From NCBI RefSeq assembly GCF_040907265.1, contig NZ_JBFOHP010000002.1, positions 5,580,001 to 5,644,000 on the forward strand: DNA of 64,000 nt. Direction: 5' to 3'. This DNA is from Streptomyces sclerotialus. GTDB lineage: Bacteria; Actinomycetota; Actinomycetes; Streptomycetales; Streptomycetaceae. Positions 55,686 to 64,000 of this stretch are shown piece after piece. The stretch's first letter is position 1, and every line of letters starts with the position of its first letter. The notes beneath the pieces are model-generated. The model made no database searches and was not told the DNA's origin. It saw only the letters and a program-made list of their open reading frames with translations. A program made the translations under genes and the position numbers.

Positions 55686-56534
55686 GTGGCAAGGAAGCTC
55701 GCCGTCATCGGGGCCGGACTCATGGGATCCGGTATCGCGCAGGTCTCGGCACAGGCCGGCTGGGACGTGACCCTGCGGGACGTCACCGACGGCGCACTGG
55801 CCCGCGGCCGGGGCGGCATCGAGGCGTCCTACGAGAAGTTCGTCGCCAAGGGCAAGCTGGAAGCGGCCGCCGCCGAGCAGGCGCTGGCCCGCATCACCAC
55901 CACCACCGACCTGGACGCGGCGGCCGACGCCGACATCGTCGTCGAGGCCGTCTTCGAGAAGATCGAGATCAAGCGGGAGATCTTCCAGGAGCTGGACAAG
56001 CTGGTCCGGGAGGACGCCGTACTGGCCTCCAACACCTCCGCCATCCCGATCACCAAGATCGCGGCGGCCACCTCCCGCCCCGAGCGGGTCGTGGGCACGC
56101 ACTTCTTCTCGCCGGTGCCGATGATGCAGCTGTGCGAACTGGTGCGCGGTTACAAGACCAGTGACGAAACGCTCGCCGCCGCGCGGGAGTTCGCCGAGTC
56201 GGTCGGCAAGACCTGTATCGTCGTCAACCGTGATGTGGCCGGATTCGTCACCACCCGGCTCATCTCGGCGCTGGTCGTCGAAGCCGCCAAGCTGTACGAG
56301 TCGGGCGTGGCCACCGCCGAGGACATCGACACCGCCTGCAGGCTCGGCTTCGGTCATGCGATGGGCCCCCTGGCCACCGCCGACCTCACGGGCGTCGACA
56401 TCCTCCTGCACGCCACCGAGAACATCTACACCGAATCGCAGGACGAGAAGTTCGCGCCGCCGGAGCTCATGCGCCGCATGGTGGATGCAGGCGATATCGG
56501 CCGCAAGAGCGGGCAGGGATTCTACGAGCACTGA
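55686..56534 (+). CDS. 3-hydroxybutyryl-CoA (3-hydroxyacyl-CoA) dehydrogenase
   Basis: 282 residues from GTG 55686 with GAGGGG 7 bases before. NAD-binding motif GAGLMGSGIAQ, the VVEAVFEKIEIKREIF helix, SNTSAIPITKIA, catalytic His in GTHFFSPVPMMQL, and the C-terminal GFGHAMGPLATADLTGVD domain. Converts acetoacetyl-CoA to 3-hydroxybutyryl-CoA; in Streptomyces it may feed butyryl- and ethylmalonyl-CoA supply. Single gene followed by a terminator. Confidence 0.95.
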   Translation: MARKLAVIGAGLMGSGIAQVSAQAGWDVTLRDVTDGALARGRGGIEASYEKFVAKGKLEAAAAEQALARITTTTDLDAAADADIVVEAVFEKIEIKREIFQELDKLVREDAVLASNTSAIPITKIAAATSRPERVVGTHFFSPVPMMQLCELVRGYKTSDETLAAAREFAESVGKTCIVVNRDVAGFVTTRLISALVVEAAKLYESGVATAEDIDTACRLGFGHAMGPLATADLTGVDILLHATENIYTESQDEKFAPPELMRRMVDAGDIGRKSGQGFYEH

Positions 56535-56583
56535 GAGTCCGGGCCTGAGAGCGGGCGCGGACTGAAGAAAGCCCGCGCCCCGG

Positions 56584-56610
56584 ACCCCGGCTCGGGCGGC
56601 GCCGGGGTTT
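56584..56610 (+). terminator. terminator after the 3-hydroxyacyl-CoA dehydrogenase gene
   Basis: ACCCCGGC, 9-nt loop, GCCGGGGT then TT: 8-bp stem 49 bases after the stop codon. Confidence 0.65.
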
Positions 56611-56757
56611 CCGCACGGTCCGATGCCACACCTGTTCAGTCGTCACTCGGCAGAGTGATTTCGGTATCGGTTCGCTTACAGGCGGCAACTTCGTCGTGTG
56701 AGAGGCAGTCAGTTCTGTAGACGCAAAAAACATTTCGCATCATCACGGGGAGCGCAT

Positions 56758-57081
56758 ATGCACATCAAGGGCGACCACGCCGAGCTGGTCGTCGGGGGCC
56801 GCCTCGACGTCCGCAGCGCGGCGGACGCCCGTACGGCCCTGCACACCGCCGTCGACTCAGGCTGCGGCGACCTGGTGCTGGACCTGACCGAACTCGATTC
56901 CTGGGACGCCACCGGACTCGGCGTGATCATGGGCGCGCACCGCCGTGCGGGCCGTGTCAACCGCCGGCTCGTGCTGCGCGGGGTGCCACCCCAGATGCAG
57001 CGCCTCCTCGTGGCCACACGGTTGCATCGCATTCTCGCCATCGAGGGCGGCATCGAAGCGGAGTCGCTGCCCCGCGTCTGA
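56758..57081 (+). CDS. STAS-domain protein (anti-sigma factor antagonist-like)
   Basis: 107 residues from ATG 56758 with GGGGAG 6 bases before. A single STAS fold: VVGGRLDVRSAADARTAL, DLVLDLTELDSWDATGLGVIMG, RLVLRGVPPQMQRLL. At the switch position the common D-S-S-G-L is D-A-T-G-L, so only a threonine could be phosphorylated. No kinase/anti-sigma gene is adjacent. It may belong to the large Streptomyces network of sigma factor control. Confidence 0.9.
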   Translation: MHIKGDHAELVVGGRLDVRSAADARTALHTAVDSGCGDLVLDLTELDSWDATGLGVIMGAHRRAGRVNRRLVLRGVPPQMQRLLVATRLHRILAIEGGIEAESLPRV

Positions 57082-57366
57082 GGGCCGTGCGACCTGCGAG
57101 GGGCCGTACGACCGACGAGAAGTGAGAGGCAGGAGCGGTACAAAACACCACTGATCCCGAAGATCCGTGACGTACCGGTCAGAGCAGGACCCCGGCGCAT
57201 CGTAGATACTGTCCGAAGGCTTAATGTTCGGTTTCGTCGCGTCCCGAACGGCCGCGGCGGACACCGGACCAGAAGGCGGCCGGGGCCACCCGCCCCGGTC
57301 CGGTCGGGGAGTGCGGACGGCCGGGAGCGCAGTTCGGCACGCCACGCATCTGGGGGGCTCGATTCC

Positions 57367-59889
57367 ATGGATCCGCACAACGGCCGGCGGCCGGAGGAGC
57401 ACAGCGCGCAGGACCACCCTGCCGGCCCGCTTCCGTCCGGCACCGGCAGCCGGCCGTCCGGGCCGCCGGACGGCCCGGCACGCACCGCCCGCCTGGTCAC
57501 CGGCGACTATCTGCTCACCGTCAACCCCGTCGACGGCAGCGAGATCGAGCCGACCCCGCCGGGCGAGGAGCCGGGCACGCCGCAGAAGCAGACGCCCAAG
57601 GAGCGCGCCGAGCGCACCCGTGCGACGAGCGCGCCGCCGGTACCGCCCGGCGGCCTCACCCACCCCGTGGACCAGCTCCCGCTGCTGGAGCGCCAGGAGG
57701 AGACCGAGCGGCTGACCCGGCTGCTCACCCGCGGCCGCTCCGTACGCCTCACCGGCCCCTCGGGCGCCGGGCGCACCCGGCTGCTGGACGCGGTCGCCGC
57801 CGCCTGCGCCGGCCTCGCGCCCGACGGCGTCGTCCGGCTCTCCGGATACCGCCGTACGGCCACCGACCTGATGTACGACCTGTTCGCCGCCGTGCACCGC
57901 GCGCCGACGTACCGGCCGGGCCGCCCCGAGCTGCTCACCGCGCTGGCCGGCGTCGGCGCCGTGGTGGTCGTGGACGACCTGGAGTTCGGCGGCGAGCAGC
58001 TGGAGGAGCTGCTGGACGCCACCCCCGAGTGCGCCTTCCTGCTCGTGGCCACGCCCGACGTGCCCGCGCCCTCCGCCGCCTCGCACATCGAAGAGGTCTT
58101 CGTCTCAGGACTCGGCCGCGCCGCCTGCCAGGAGCTGCTGGAGCGCGCCGCCGGCCGGCCGCTCACCGAGGAGGAGGCCGCCTGGGCGGGCGACCTCTGG
58201 TTCGAGTCCGAAGGGCTGCCACTGCGCTTCCTGCAGGCCGGCGCGGTCCTGCGGCAGCGCGACCGGCTCCGCGCCGCGGCGCCCGAGGACGGTACGGCGG
58301 ACGGCGCGGAGACCGCCGGACCGGCCGGCTCCGACGACGTACCGCCGCTGCCCGGCATCCCCCAGGCCGGCTCGTTCGCCACGCTGATCGCGGAGCGGCT
58401 GGCGCCGGCCGCGCAGGACACGCTGCGGCTGGCCGTCGCCCTCGGCGGCGACCTCCCGCACCCCGCCCACCTGCCGGCGCTCTTCAAGGACAGCCACGCG
58501 GACGCGGTCCTCGGCGACCTGCTGGCCTGCGGGCTCATCAGCCCCGCCGGCACCCACTACCGCCTCGCGGCGACGGTCCTGGACCAGCTCACCGCCGCCG
58601 GGTACGCCGAGGGTGCCGCCGGCCGCGCGCACGCGGCGGCCCAGCACTACTCCTGGTGGGCCGGGCACCACTCGGTCGCCCCCGAGCGGGCGGCGGCCGA
58701 GGCCGACGCGCTGCTCGCCGTGATGGCCCGGCTCACCGCGAGCCGGGAGTCCGGACACGCCAGCGCCGCCGTGCTGCTCGCCCGTACCGCGGCCCCCGCC
58801 TTCGCCGCGGCCCTCCGGTGGAACGCCTGGGAGCGCAGCCTCCGGTACGGCCAGGAGGCCGCCAGGATCGCCGGGGAGGTCGCCGAAGAGGCCTACTTCC
58901 ACCACGAGTTGGGCGTCCTCGCGCTCTGTCTGGGCAATCTGGACAAGGCCCGCGCCGAGCTGGAGGCGTCCATCGGGCTGCGTGGCGCGCTCGCCGACCG
59001 GCGCGGCGCCGTCGCGGGGCGGCGGGCCCTCGCCCTGGTCGCCGACCGTACCGGTGTCCCCGTGTCGCCCGAGGTCACCGCGACCGCGGTGGCGGCGGCC
59101 GGCGAGGAGGTGCCGCTGGTGGGGACGGACGAGTCGGCCTCGCCGCCCGGGTCCCCGACCGCGATCACCACGCCGGTGCCGCGGGTGGACGAGACCGCGG
59201 CGACCGTGGTGACCCCCGTTGTCACGTCCGGCGCAGCCCCGGCGGCGCCGGCGAAGAAGAAGCGGGTGGTGTTCACCGGCGCGCGCCGCAATCTGGTCGC
59301 GGCCGGCGCGGGCGCCCTGCTGGCCGCCGTCCTCGGCACGATCGTCACGCTCGGCGCCACGTCCGGCGGCGACAGTCCGGCCGACAAGGTCAAGTCGGAA
59401 CAGTCGGCCGAGGAGAGCAAGGACGGCGGCGGCCTGACCGCCGACGAGCCGAGCCAGGGTTCGAGCAGCGACTCCGGCCACTGGAACAGCGGTACCGGCG
59501 CCCGTACCGGCGAGCCCGCCACGTCGGGCACCACCCGCCCCGGCGCCCCGGCCACCAGCGACGGCCCCGGCACCCCTGGCACCACGGAGCCCGGCGACGA
59601 GCCGACCGGCTCCACGGGCGAGCCGTCGACGACGCCGGGCAAGCCGACGCCGCCCACCGGGAAGCCGACCGGCAGGCCCACGCCGCCCACGAGCCGGCCC
59701 ACCGAGCCGACGGAGGACCCCACCACGCCGACCGGTGAGCCGACCACGGAGGAGCCGCCGACGGAGGACCCGACCACCGGCGGCTCGCAGAGCCCGTCGG
59801 AGACCACGGGCGGCGGCCCTTCGGCGAGCGGCCCGATGAGCGCGGGACCCAGCGGCACCGCCTCCGGAGCGGGTGAGCCGACGGCCTGA
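57367..59889 (+). CDS. membrane-anchored P-loop protein with Pro/Thr-rich tail, Walker A lysine replaced
   Basis: 840 residues. Order: disordered N-terminus (1-95), a STAND/AAA-like nucleotide-binding region with GPSGAGRT at 130-137, in which the Walker A lysine is Arg136, a Walker B-like AVVVVDDLEF, helical repeats of TPR character to about 590, one membrane helix (642-664, NLVAAGAGALLAAVLGTIVTLGA), and an outside tail of 170 residues rich in Thr, Pro, Gly and Ser with repeated T-G-E-P/P-T-x units. Resembles the ATPase half of LAL or SARP regulators but has no DNA-binding domain. Start ATG 57367. Ends at a strong bidirectional hairpin. Function unknown. Confidence 0.88.
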   Translation: MDPHNGRRPEEHSAQDHPAGPLPSGTGSRPSGPPDGPARTARLVTGDYLLTVNPVDGSEIEPTPPGEEPGTPQKQTPKERAERTRATSAPPVPPGGLTHPVDQLPLLERQEETERLTRLLTRGRSVRLTGPSGAGRTRLLDAVAAACAGLAPDGVVRLSGYRRTATDLMYDLFAAVHRAPTYRPGRPELLTALAGVGAVVVVDDLEFGGEQLEELLDATPECAFLLVATPDVPAPSAASHIEEVFVSGLGRAACQELLERAAGRPLTEEEAAWAGDLWFESEGLPLRFLQAGAVLRQRDRLRAAAPEDGTADGAETAGPAGSDDVPPLPGIPQAGSFATLIAERLAPAAQDTLRLAVALGGDLPHPAHLPALFKDSHADAVLGDLLACGLISPAGTHYRLAATVLDQLTAAGYAEGAAGRAHAAAQHYSWWAGHHSVAPERAAAEADALLAVMARLTASRESGHASAAVLLARTAAPAFAAALRWNAWERSLRYGQEAARIAGEVAEEAYFHHELGVLALCLGNLDKARAELEASIGLRGALADRRGAVAGRRALALVADRTGVPVSPEVTATAVAAAGEEVPLVGTDESASPPGSPTAITTPVPRVDETAATVVTPVVTSGAAPAAPAKKKRVVFTGARRNLVAAGAGALLAAVLGTIVTLGATSGGDSPADKVKSEQSAEESKDGGGLTADEPSQGSSSDSGHWNSGTGARTGEPATSGTTRPGAPATSDGPGTPGTTEPGDEPTGSTGEPSTTPGKPTPPTGKPTGRPTPPTSRPTEPTEDPTTPTGEPTTEEPPTEDPTTGGSQSPSETTGGGPSASGPMSAGPSGTASGAGEPTA

Positions 59890-59910
59890 CGGCCGGACCG
59901 GCTCCGTGCC

Positions 59911-59973
59911 GCCGTACGTACGCACCGGCCCGCCCGCGAGACGTTCGCGGGCGGGCCGGTGCGTACGTACGGC
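59911..59973. terminator. 29-bp perfect inverted repeat, bidirectional terminator
   Basis: The arms 59911-59939 and 59945-59973 are exactly complementary (29 bp) with a 5-nt loop. The element sits between the ends of the P-loop protein gene (+) and nucS (-), so it can end transcription from both sides. It contains GTACGTAC near the foot of the stem. Confidence 0.9.
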
Positions 59974-59988
59974 GGGCGGCCGGGCGGC

Positions 59989-60651
59989 TCAGAACAGCCG
60001 CAGCTTGTCGTCCTCGATGCCACGCAGCGCGTCGTAGTCCAGGACGACACAGCCGATACCGCGGTCGGTGGCCAGCACCCGGGCCTGCGGCTTGATCTCC
60101 TGCGCCGCGAACACGCCCTTCACCGGGGCGAGATGCGGGTCACGGTTGAGGAGTTCGAGGTAGCGGGTCAGCTGCTCCACGCCGTCGATCTCGCCACGCC
60201 GCTTGATCTCCACCGCGACGGTGGCGCCGTCCGCGTCCCGGCACAGGATGTCCACCGGGCCGATCGCGGTGGGGTATTCACGCCGAATCAGGGAGTACCC
60301 CTCGCCGAGGGTGTCGATCCGGTCGGCGAGCAGCTCCTGGAGGTGCGCCTCCACGCCGTCCTTGATGAGCCCCGGGTCCACGCCGAGCTCGTGGGAGGAG
60401 TCGTGCATGATCTCCTCCATCGTGATGATGAGCTTCTCGCCGGCCTTGTTCTCCACGGTCCACACGTCACCGTCGCCGCCCTTGAGCGTGCACGGCGGGG
60501 ACATCCAGTTGAGCGGTTTGTAGGCCCTGTCGTCAGCGTGGATGGAGACGCTGCCGTCTGCCTTGACCAGGATCAGACGGGGGGCGGAGGGCAGGTGGGC
60601 GGTGAGCCGGCCGGCGTAGTCCACGGAGCAACGGGCGATGACGAGACGCAT
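59989..60651 (-). CDS. nucS: mismatch-specific endonuclease NucS (EndoMS)
   Basis: 220 residues from ATG 60651. Actinobacterial replacement for MutS/MutL repair: cuts both strands at G-T, G-G and T-T mismatches. N-terminal dimerisation domain ([21 protein letters not shown]), C-terminal RecB-like nuclease with GPVDILCRD and [24 protein letters not shown] as catalytic D-E-x-K residues. The final DKLRLF is the beta-clamp binding peptide. Stands in opposite direction to the genes on both sides. Confidence 0.96.
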   Translation of the reverse strand: MRLVIARCSVDYAGRLTAHLPSAPRLILVKADGSVSIHADDRAYKPLNWMSPPCTLKGGDGDVWTVENKAGEKLIITMEEIMHDSSHELGVDPGLIKDGVEAHLQELLADRIDTLGEGYSLIRREYPTAIGPVDILCRDADGATVAVEIKRRGEIDGVEQLTRYLELLNRDPHLAPVKGVFAAQEIKPQARVLATDRGIGCVVLDYDALRGIEDDKLRLF

Positions 60652-60934
60652 GGTGCGCCACGCTACTCGACGTCGGGCGGTGCACGCGATTCGCCCGTAC
60701 CGCACGCCCGGAACACTCGAACGGCAGCAGACCCGGTACGCACGCGACGTTGCGGCCGAAACCGCCGCAGCTCCGGCGGACTCCCGTGGCCGGTTGTGTG
60801 CGCAATCTCCTGGTGCGGTCAAGAAAGGCGGAATACCGTTGACGCGGGGGGTTGTGACGCGGACACGCTGCGTGGCGATCCCTTGCCCTGTCCCTGAGGC
60901 TCCGCCCCTTATGGAGCCGCGAGAGGAGAACCTC

Positions 60935-61327
60935 ATGTCGCTCGACGTCTCACCGGCCCTCCTCGAACAGGCCGAGCGAGGCGAAGTCGACGAAGCCGCA
61001 TTCGTCGACTGCGTCCGGACCTCTCTGCCCTATGCATGGGAGATGATCGGCTCGCTGGTGGCCCGGCTGAAGGCTGACGGTGGAGAGTTCGCCGACAATC
61101 AGACCCCGCCGCCCGACGAGCAGGCGCGCGGCCAACTGCTGCGAGCGCTGGCGAGTGACGCGATACGCGGGTCGCTTGAGCGCCACTTCGGTGTGCGACT
61201 GGCGTTCCAGAACTGCCATCGGGTCGCGGTCTTCCCGCTCGACCCGGCGGTGGACGACCGTCTGGCCCGCTTCACCTCCGTCCGGGGCCAGCTGCTCAAC
61301 CAGTCGCCCGAACTGCGCGACTGCTGA
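60935..61327 (+). CDS. SCO5389-family protein of unknown function
   Basis: 130 residues from ATG 60935 with GAGAGGAG before it. Soluble, mainly helical, beginning [20 protein letters not shown] with [20 protein letters not shown] and a later [19 protein letters not shown] segment. Highly conserved next to nucS in Streptomyces; no function known to me. 283 bp without a gene precede it, forming the divergent promoter region with nucS. Confidence 0.88.
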   Translation: MSLDVSPALLEQAERGEVDEAAFVDCVRTSLPYAWEMIGSLVARLKADGGEFADNQTPPPDEQARGQLLRALASDAIRGSLERHFGVRLAFQNCHRVAVFPLDPAVDDRLARFTSVRGQLLNQSPELRDC

Positions 61328-61522
61328 CCGGAGTTGCCGCCGCCCCGTACGCGGGATGTGGCGCACGGCGCCAGTACGTGAGCGGCGGCATCGGACCACG
61401 GTCCGCCGGCGGGGCCCCGCGGCCCCGCCGGCGGGCGGACCGCTCGCCGGGCACATGAAGGATCTCTCCGGACCCCCCAGCCCCCGGGGTCCTCTCGCCC
61501 GGCCCCGCGACGCGCGCGGGCT

Positions 61523-62551
61523 TCAGGACAGTACCGGCAGGACCTCTTTGCCCAGCCGGCGGACGTTCTCCTCCGTCGTGGCGAGGTCACCGGACCCCTC
61601 CACCAGCAGCGCATAGCGCGTGATGCCCGTCTTCTCCGCCGTCGCCGCGAGCCGGTCGGCGCAGTCGTCCGGCGTCCCGATCGGATGGAGCCCGCACAGC
61701 AGCTCCGTATAGGCCAGCGGGTCACGCATGGCGCGATGGCGGCCGTCGACCGTGACATGGGCCGCGAGCCCCTGGCGCAGCCAGCCGGGCATCGACTTCA
61801 GCAGGATCTCCCTGGCGTCCTGGCGCGTGTCGGCGATCTGCACCACGCCCGCCGTGACATGCCCGGCCGCGGCCACCTCGGCCGGATCCCGTCCGGCGGC
61901 CAGCGCCGTACGCCGCCAGCAGTCGACCATCTCGGCCTTTTCCTCGTCCGCCGCGTGCATCCCGAGCAGCATCGGCAGGCCGCGCTCGGCCGCCAGCCGC
62001 ACGGAACCGGGGGAGGTGCAGGCCACCACCACCGGCGGGCCGTCCCGCCCGGCCGGCTCCTCGGCGGGCCGCGGCACCACCGCCACGTCCCGGAAGGCGT
62101 ACCGCGCCCCGTCGGCCCCGACCCGCGGCTCGCGCAGCCAGCGCAGCAGCAGGTCCAGGGACTCCGGGAACCCCTCCTCGTACGCCGCGAGCCCGGAGCC
62201 GAAGACCTCCAGGTCCACCCACGGCCCGCCCCGCCCGACGCCGAGCGTGAACCGTCCGCCGGACGTCAGGTGCAGCAGCGCCGCCTGCTCACCGAGCGCG
62301 ACCGGATGCGCGGTCGGCAGTACGCTGACGGCCGTGCCGACCCCGATACGGTGCGTACGCCCCAGCAGCTGCGCCGCCAGGGTCACCGCCGACGGGCAGA
62401 CGCCGTACGGCACGAAATGATGCTCGGCCACCCATACGTCGTCGAGCCCGGCCTCCTCGGCCACCTCGGCGGACCGGACGGCCCGGTGCAGTGTCTCCCC
62501 CTCGCCCTGGCCCGGAAACTGGGCGGCCAGAATGAAAGCCCCAACGCGCAT
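61523..62551 (-). CDS. LLM class flavin-dependent oxidoreductase (luciferase-like)
   Basis: 342 residues from ATG 62551. Luciferase-like TIM barrel: MRVGAFILAAQFPGQGEGE, AEEAGLDDVWVAEHHFVPYG, IGVGTAVSVLPTAHPVALGEQAALLHLTSGGRFTLGVGRGG, and the C-terminal GTPDDCADRLAATAEKTGI. Uses reduced FMN or F420; the family covers monooxygenases and F420-dependent dehydrogenases, so the substrate cannot be named. Single gene. Confidence 0.93.
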   Translation of the reverse strand: MRVGAFILAAQFPGQGEGETLHRAVRSAEVAEEAGLDDVWVAEHHFVPYGVCPSAVTLAAQLLGRTHRIGVGTAVSVLPTAHPVALGEQAALLHLTSGGRFTLGVGRGGPWVDLEVFGSGLAAYEEGFPESLDLLLRWLREPRVGADGARYAFRDVAVVPRPAEEPAGRDGPPVVVACTSPGSVRLAAERGLPMLLGMHAADEEKAEMVDCWRRTALAAGRDPAEVAAAGHVTAGVVQIADTRQDAREILLKSMPGWLRQGLAAHVTVDGRHRAMRDPLAYTELLCGLHPIGTPDDCADRLAATAEKTGITRYALLVEGSGDLATTEENVRRLGKEVLPVLS

Positions 62552-62743
62552 CGCTCTTCTGCCTCCTCGCAGCCGACGCGACATCCCCCTTACAGGCAAC
62601 AACGGCTGACACGTGCCAAGGGCACGGCTCCCGCCGAAGTTTCCTGATGATCGCAGCATTACGACAGGGGGTCCGGGACGCCGGTCCCGCACCGTAGGCT
62701 GGTGACAGGCCGTTACTCCCCCAGAGAAGTCCCGAGGTGCCCA

Positions 62744-63061
62744 GTGTCCCCCCGTCGAAACCGTCCACGCGGCGGTGAGAAGCCCTCGGACCGCATGGGC
62801 GGCAGCCGCTACGGACTGGAGCGTACGGAGGAGTGGCGCGGCGAGGAGTGGTACGTCCGGCAGATCGGCGGCGGCGCCGCGGCCAAGCACTACCGCTGCC
62901 CGGGCTGTGACCAGGAGATCCCGCCCGGTGTGCCGCATGTGGTGGCCTGGCCGCGGCACAGCGACGGCGACGACCGCAGACACTGGCACAAGGCCTGCTG
63001 GAACGCGCGGGACCGCCGGAGCGCCCGGCTCCAGCGGTCCCGTAACGCGCCCAGATACTGA
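62744..63061 (+). CDS. small conserved zinc-finger-like protein (often annotated ATP/GTP-binding)
   Basis: 105 residues from GTG 62744 (GAGG 6 bases before). After a basic N-terminus come EWYVRQIGGGAAAKHYRC and the pattern C-P-G-C ... H-V-V-A-W-P-R-H ... H-W-H-K-A-C-W, which looks like a zinc site of the HNH/treble-clef type. No Walker motif is visible, so the common database label ATP/GTP-binding is not supported by this sequence. Conserved in Streptomyces; function unknown, nucleic-acid binding possible. Confidence 0.85.
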   Translation: MSPRRNRPRGGEKPSDRMGGSRYGLERTEEWRGEEWYVRQIGGGAAAKHYRCPGCDQEIPPGVPHVVAWPRHSDGDDRRHWHKACWNARDRRSARLQRSRNAPRY

Positions 63062-63121
63062 CGTCCGGCGCGGCGCTTTCCGGCCTCCCCCGGCCGGTCC
63101 CTCGCAGGCTCCCGGGGCGGG

Positions 63122-64000
63122 CTACACGTCCCGCTGGTTCAGCGCCACGAAGGCGCCGCCGAGCACGACGGCCGTCACTCCGGCCATGATCCACAGCGGT
63201 TCCCAGCCGGACGGCCCCGACATGGTCACGGTGTTGCTGTACATCGTGCCGAGCTGGTTGGGGATGGAGTACTCGAACAGCCACTCGCGCAGGTCCGACA
63301 GGCTCTCCGCCATCATGAACATCGCCAGCACGAGCGGCAGCAGCACCAGGCCGATCATGATGGTGATGGCGCCGGCCGAGTGCCGGAGCAGCGCGCCGAC
63401 GGCCAGCGCGAGCAGCCCGAGCACCGCGACGTAGAGGCTGACGCCGACCGTCGCCTTGAACCAGTCCGTACCGCTCGGTTCGGCACCGCCCTGGCCGCCG
63501 AGCATGCCGCTGAGGATCAGCGCCACCACCGCCGAGGTCACGGCGGTGACGACGAAGGACAGCAGGAAGAAGACGATCGCCTTCGCGGCGAGCACCCGCG
63601 CCCGGCTGGGGCAGGCGGTCAGCGTCGTACGGATCATGCCGGTGCCGTACTCGGAGGAGACGCAGAGCACGCCCAGCGTGATCACGCACATCAGGCCGAG
63701 CAGCATGCCGAACATGCCGAAGCCCAGCGGCGACGCGCCGCTCAGGTCCGTGCCGCTCGCGGAGATGCCGAGACCGGTGAGCGCGCCGATGCCGACCACG
63801 AGGACGATCATCACGCCGAGCGTCCACACCGTGGAGCGGACCGACTTGATCTTCGTCCACTCCGAGGCCAGCGCATGGCCCAGGTGCGCCCGCCGCACCG
63901 GTATGGGCGAGACGTAACCGGACCCGGGCAGCTGCGCCTGCGGGGGAGCGGCGGCATGCGGGGCGGGGTGCGGCTGAGCCGGGACCGGGGGCTGCTGGGG
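63122..64000 (-). CDS. ABC-2 type transporter permease (N-terminus outside window)
   Basis: The frame is open to the right edge, so the 5' end is missing; the visible first 30 residues are Pro/Ala/Gln-rich, a common cytoplasmic start in such Streptomyces proteins. Then HLGHALASEWTKIKSVRSTVWTL leads into six membrane helices (VMIVLVVGIGALTGLGI, LLGLMCVITLGVLCVSSEYGTGMIR, VFFLLSFVVTAVTSAVVALIL and others), ending in VALNQRDV. The SSEYGTGMIRTTL motif is typical of ABC-2 permeases. The ATPase gene should lie just to the right of the window. Confidence 0.9.
   Translation of the reverse strand, partial: PQQPPVPAQPHPAPHAAAPPQAQLPGSGYVSPIPVRRAHLGHALASEWTKIKSVRSTVWTLGVMIVLVVGIGALTGLGISASGTDLSGASPLGFGMFGMLLGLMCVITLGVLCVSSEYGTGMIRTTLTACPSRARVLAAKAIVFFLLSFVVTAVTSAVVALILSGMLGGQGGAEPSGTDWFKATVGVSLYVAVLGLLALAVGALLRHSAGAITIMIGLVLLPLVLAMFMMAESLSDLREWLFEYSIPNQLGTMYSNTVTMSGPSGWEPLWIMAGVTAVVLGGAFVALNQRDV

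Overview
The window is a very GC-rich actinobacterial chromosome segment that looks like Streptomyces. Codons end in G or C, GTG and TTG starts are common, and genes overlap by ATGA or GTGA. From about 23 kb rightwards the order is the familiar Streptomyces core: nrtL-lysA-hom-thrC-thrB-rho-LCP-rpmE-prfA-prmC-Sua5-phosphatase-like-glyA-wecA-like-atpIBEFHAGDC, then a DUF2550 gene, an ABC/TetR block and nucS.

Positions 1-13.6 kb hold part of a biosynthetic gene cluster that runs off the left edge. Two operons converge tail to tail with 26 bp between their stop codons. The rightward operon encodes an O-carbamoyltransferase (5' end missing), an acylating acetaldehyde dehydrogenase, a 4-hydroxy-2-oxovalerate aldolase, an enlarged arginyl-tRNA synthetase, an SDR and an ornithine cyclodeaminase-family enzyme. 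The leftward operon encodes a sulfotransferase-like protein, a GT4 glycosyltransferase, a JmjC/cupin oxygenase, an alpha-oxoamine synthase, a CitE-like lyase and a MaoC-like dehydratase. The CitE-MaoC-oxoamine synthase set matches the known chemistry for the carbonylmethylene (ketomethylene) bond of ketomemicin pseudopeptides. I infer a carbonylmethylene pseudopeptide or aminoketone whose acyl part may come from a 4-hydroxy-2-oxo acid and which is then decorated (carbamoyl, sugar, sulfate, hydroxyl). The synthetase would serve for self-resistance or for supply of Arg-tRNA. No PKS, NRPS, ATP-grasp ligase, transporter or regulator of the cluster lies in the window.

Positions 13.6-23.1 kb: a 1.15-kb gap without a convincing gene, then a lactate-utilisation locus (FadR-type GntR regulator and lutABC, with a perfect 17-bp palindromic operator), a large LAL-type LuxR regulator, an MSMEG_6728-family gene and tRNA-Arg(CCG). 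Several short tandem repeats are concentrated between 16.4 and 24.5 kb.

Positions 23.3-41.2 kb: a stand-alone receiver protein, nrtL (an ArgRS relative without the catalytic core), the lysine/threonine genes, rho, a LytR-CpsA-Psr protein, translation genes (rpmE, prfA, prmC, Sua5), a phosphatase-like protein without its nucleophilic cysteine, glyA and a GlcNAc-1-phosphate transferase. Positions 41.2-49.4 kb: the complete F1Fo ATP synthase operon, preceded by two candidate Rex sites. Positions 49.4-64 kb: DUF2550, a two-component system, a membrane protein, a drug-type ABC exporter with a divergent TetR gene, a cobalamin adenosyltransferase, a 3-hydroxyacyl-CoA dehydrogenase, a STAS protein, a membrane-anchored P-loop protein with an altered Walker A, nucS, an SCO5389-family protein, an LLM flavin enzyme, a zinc-finger-like small protein and an ABC-2 permease cut by the right edge.
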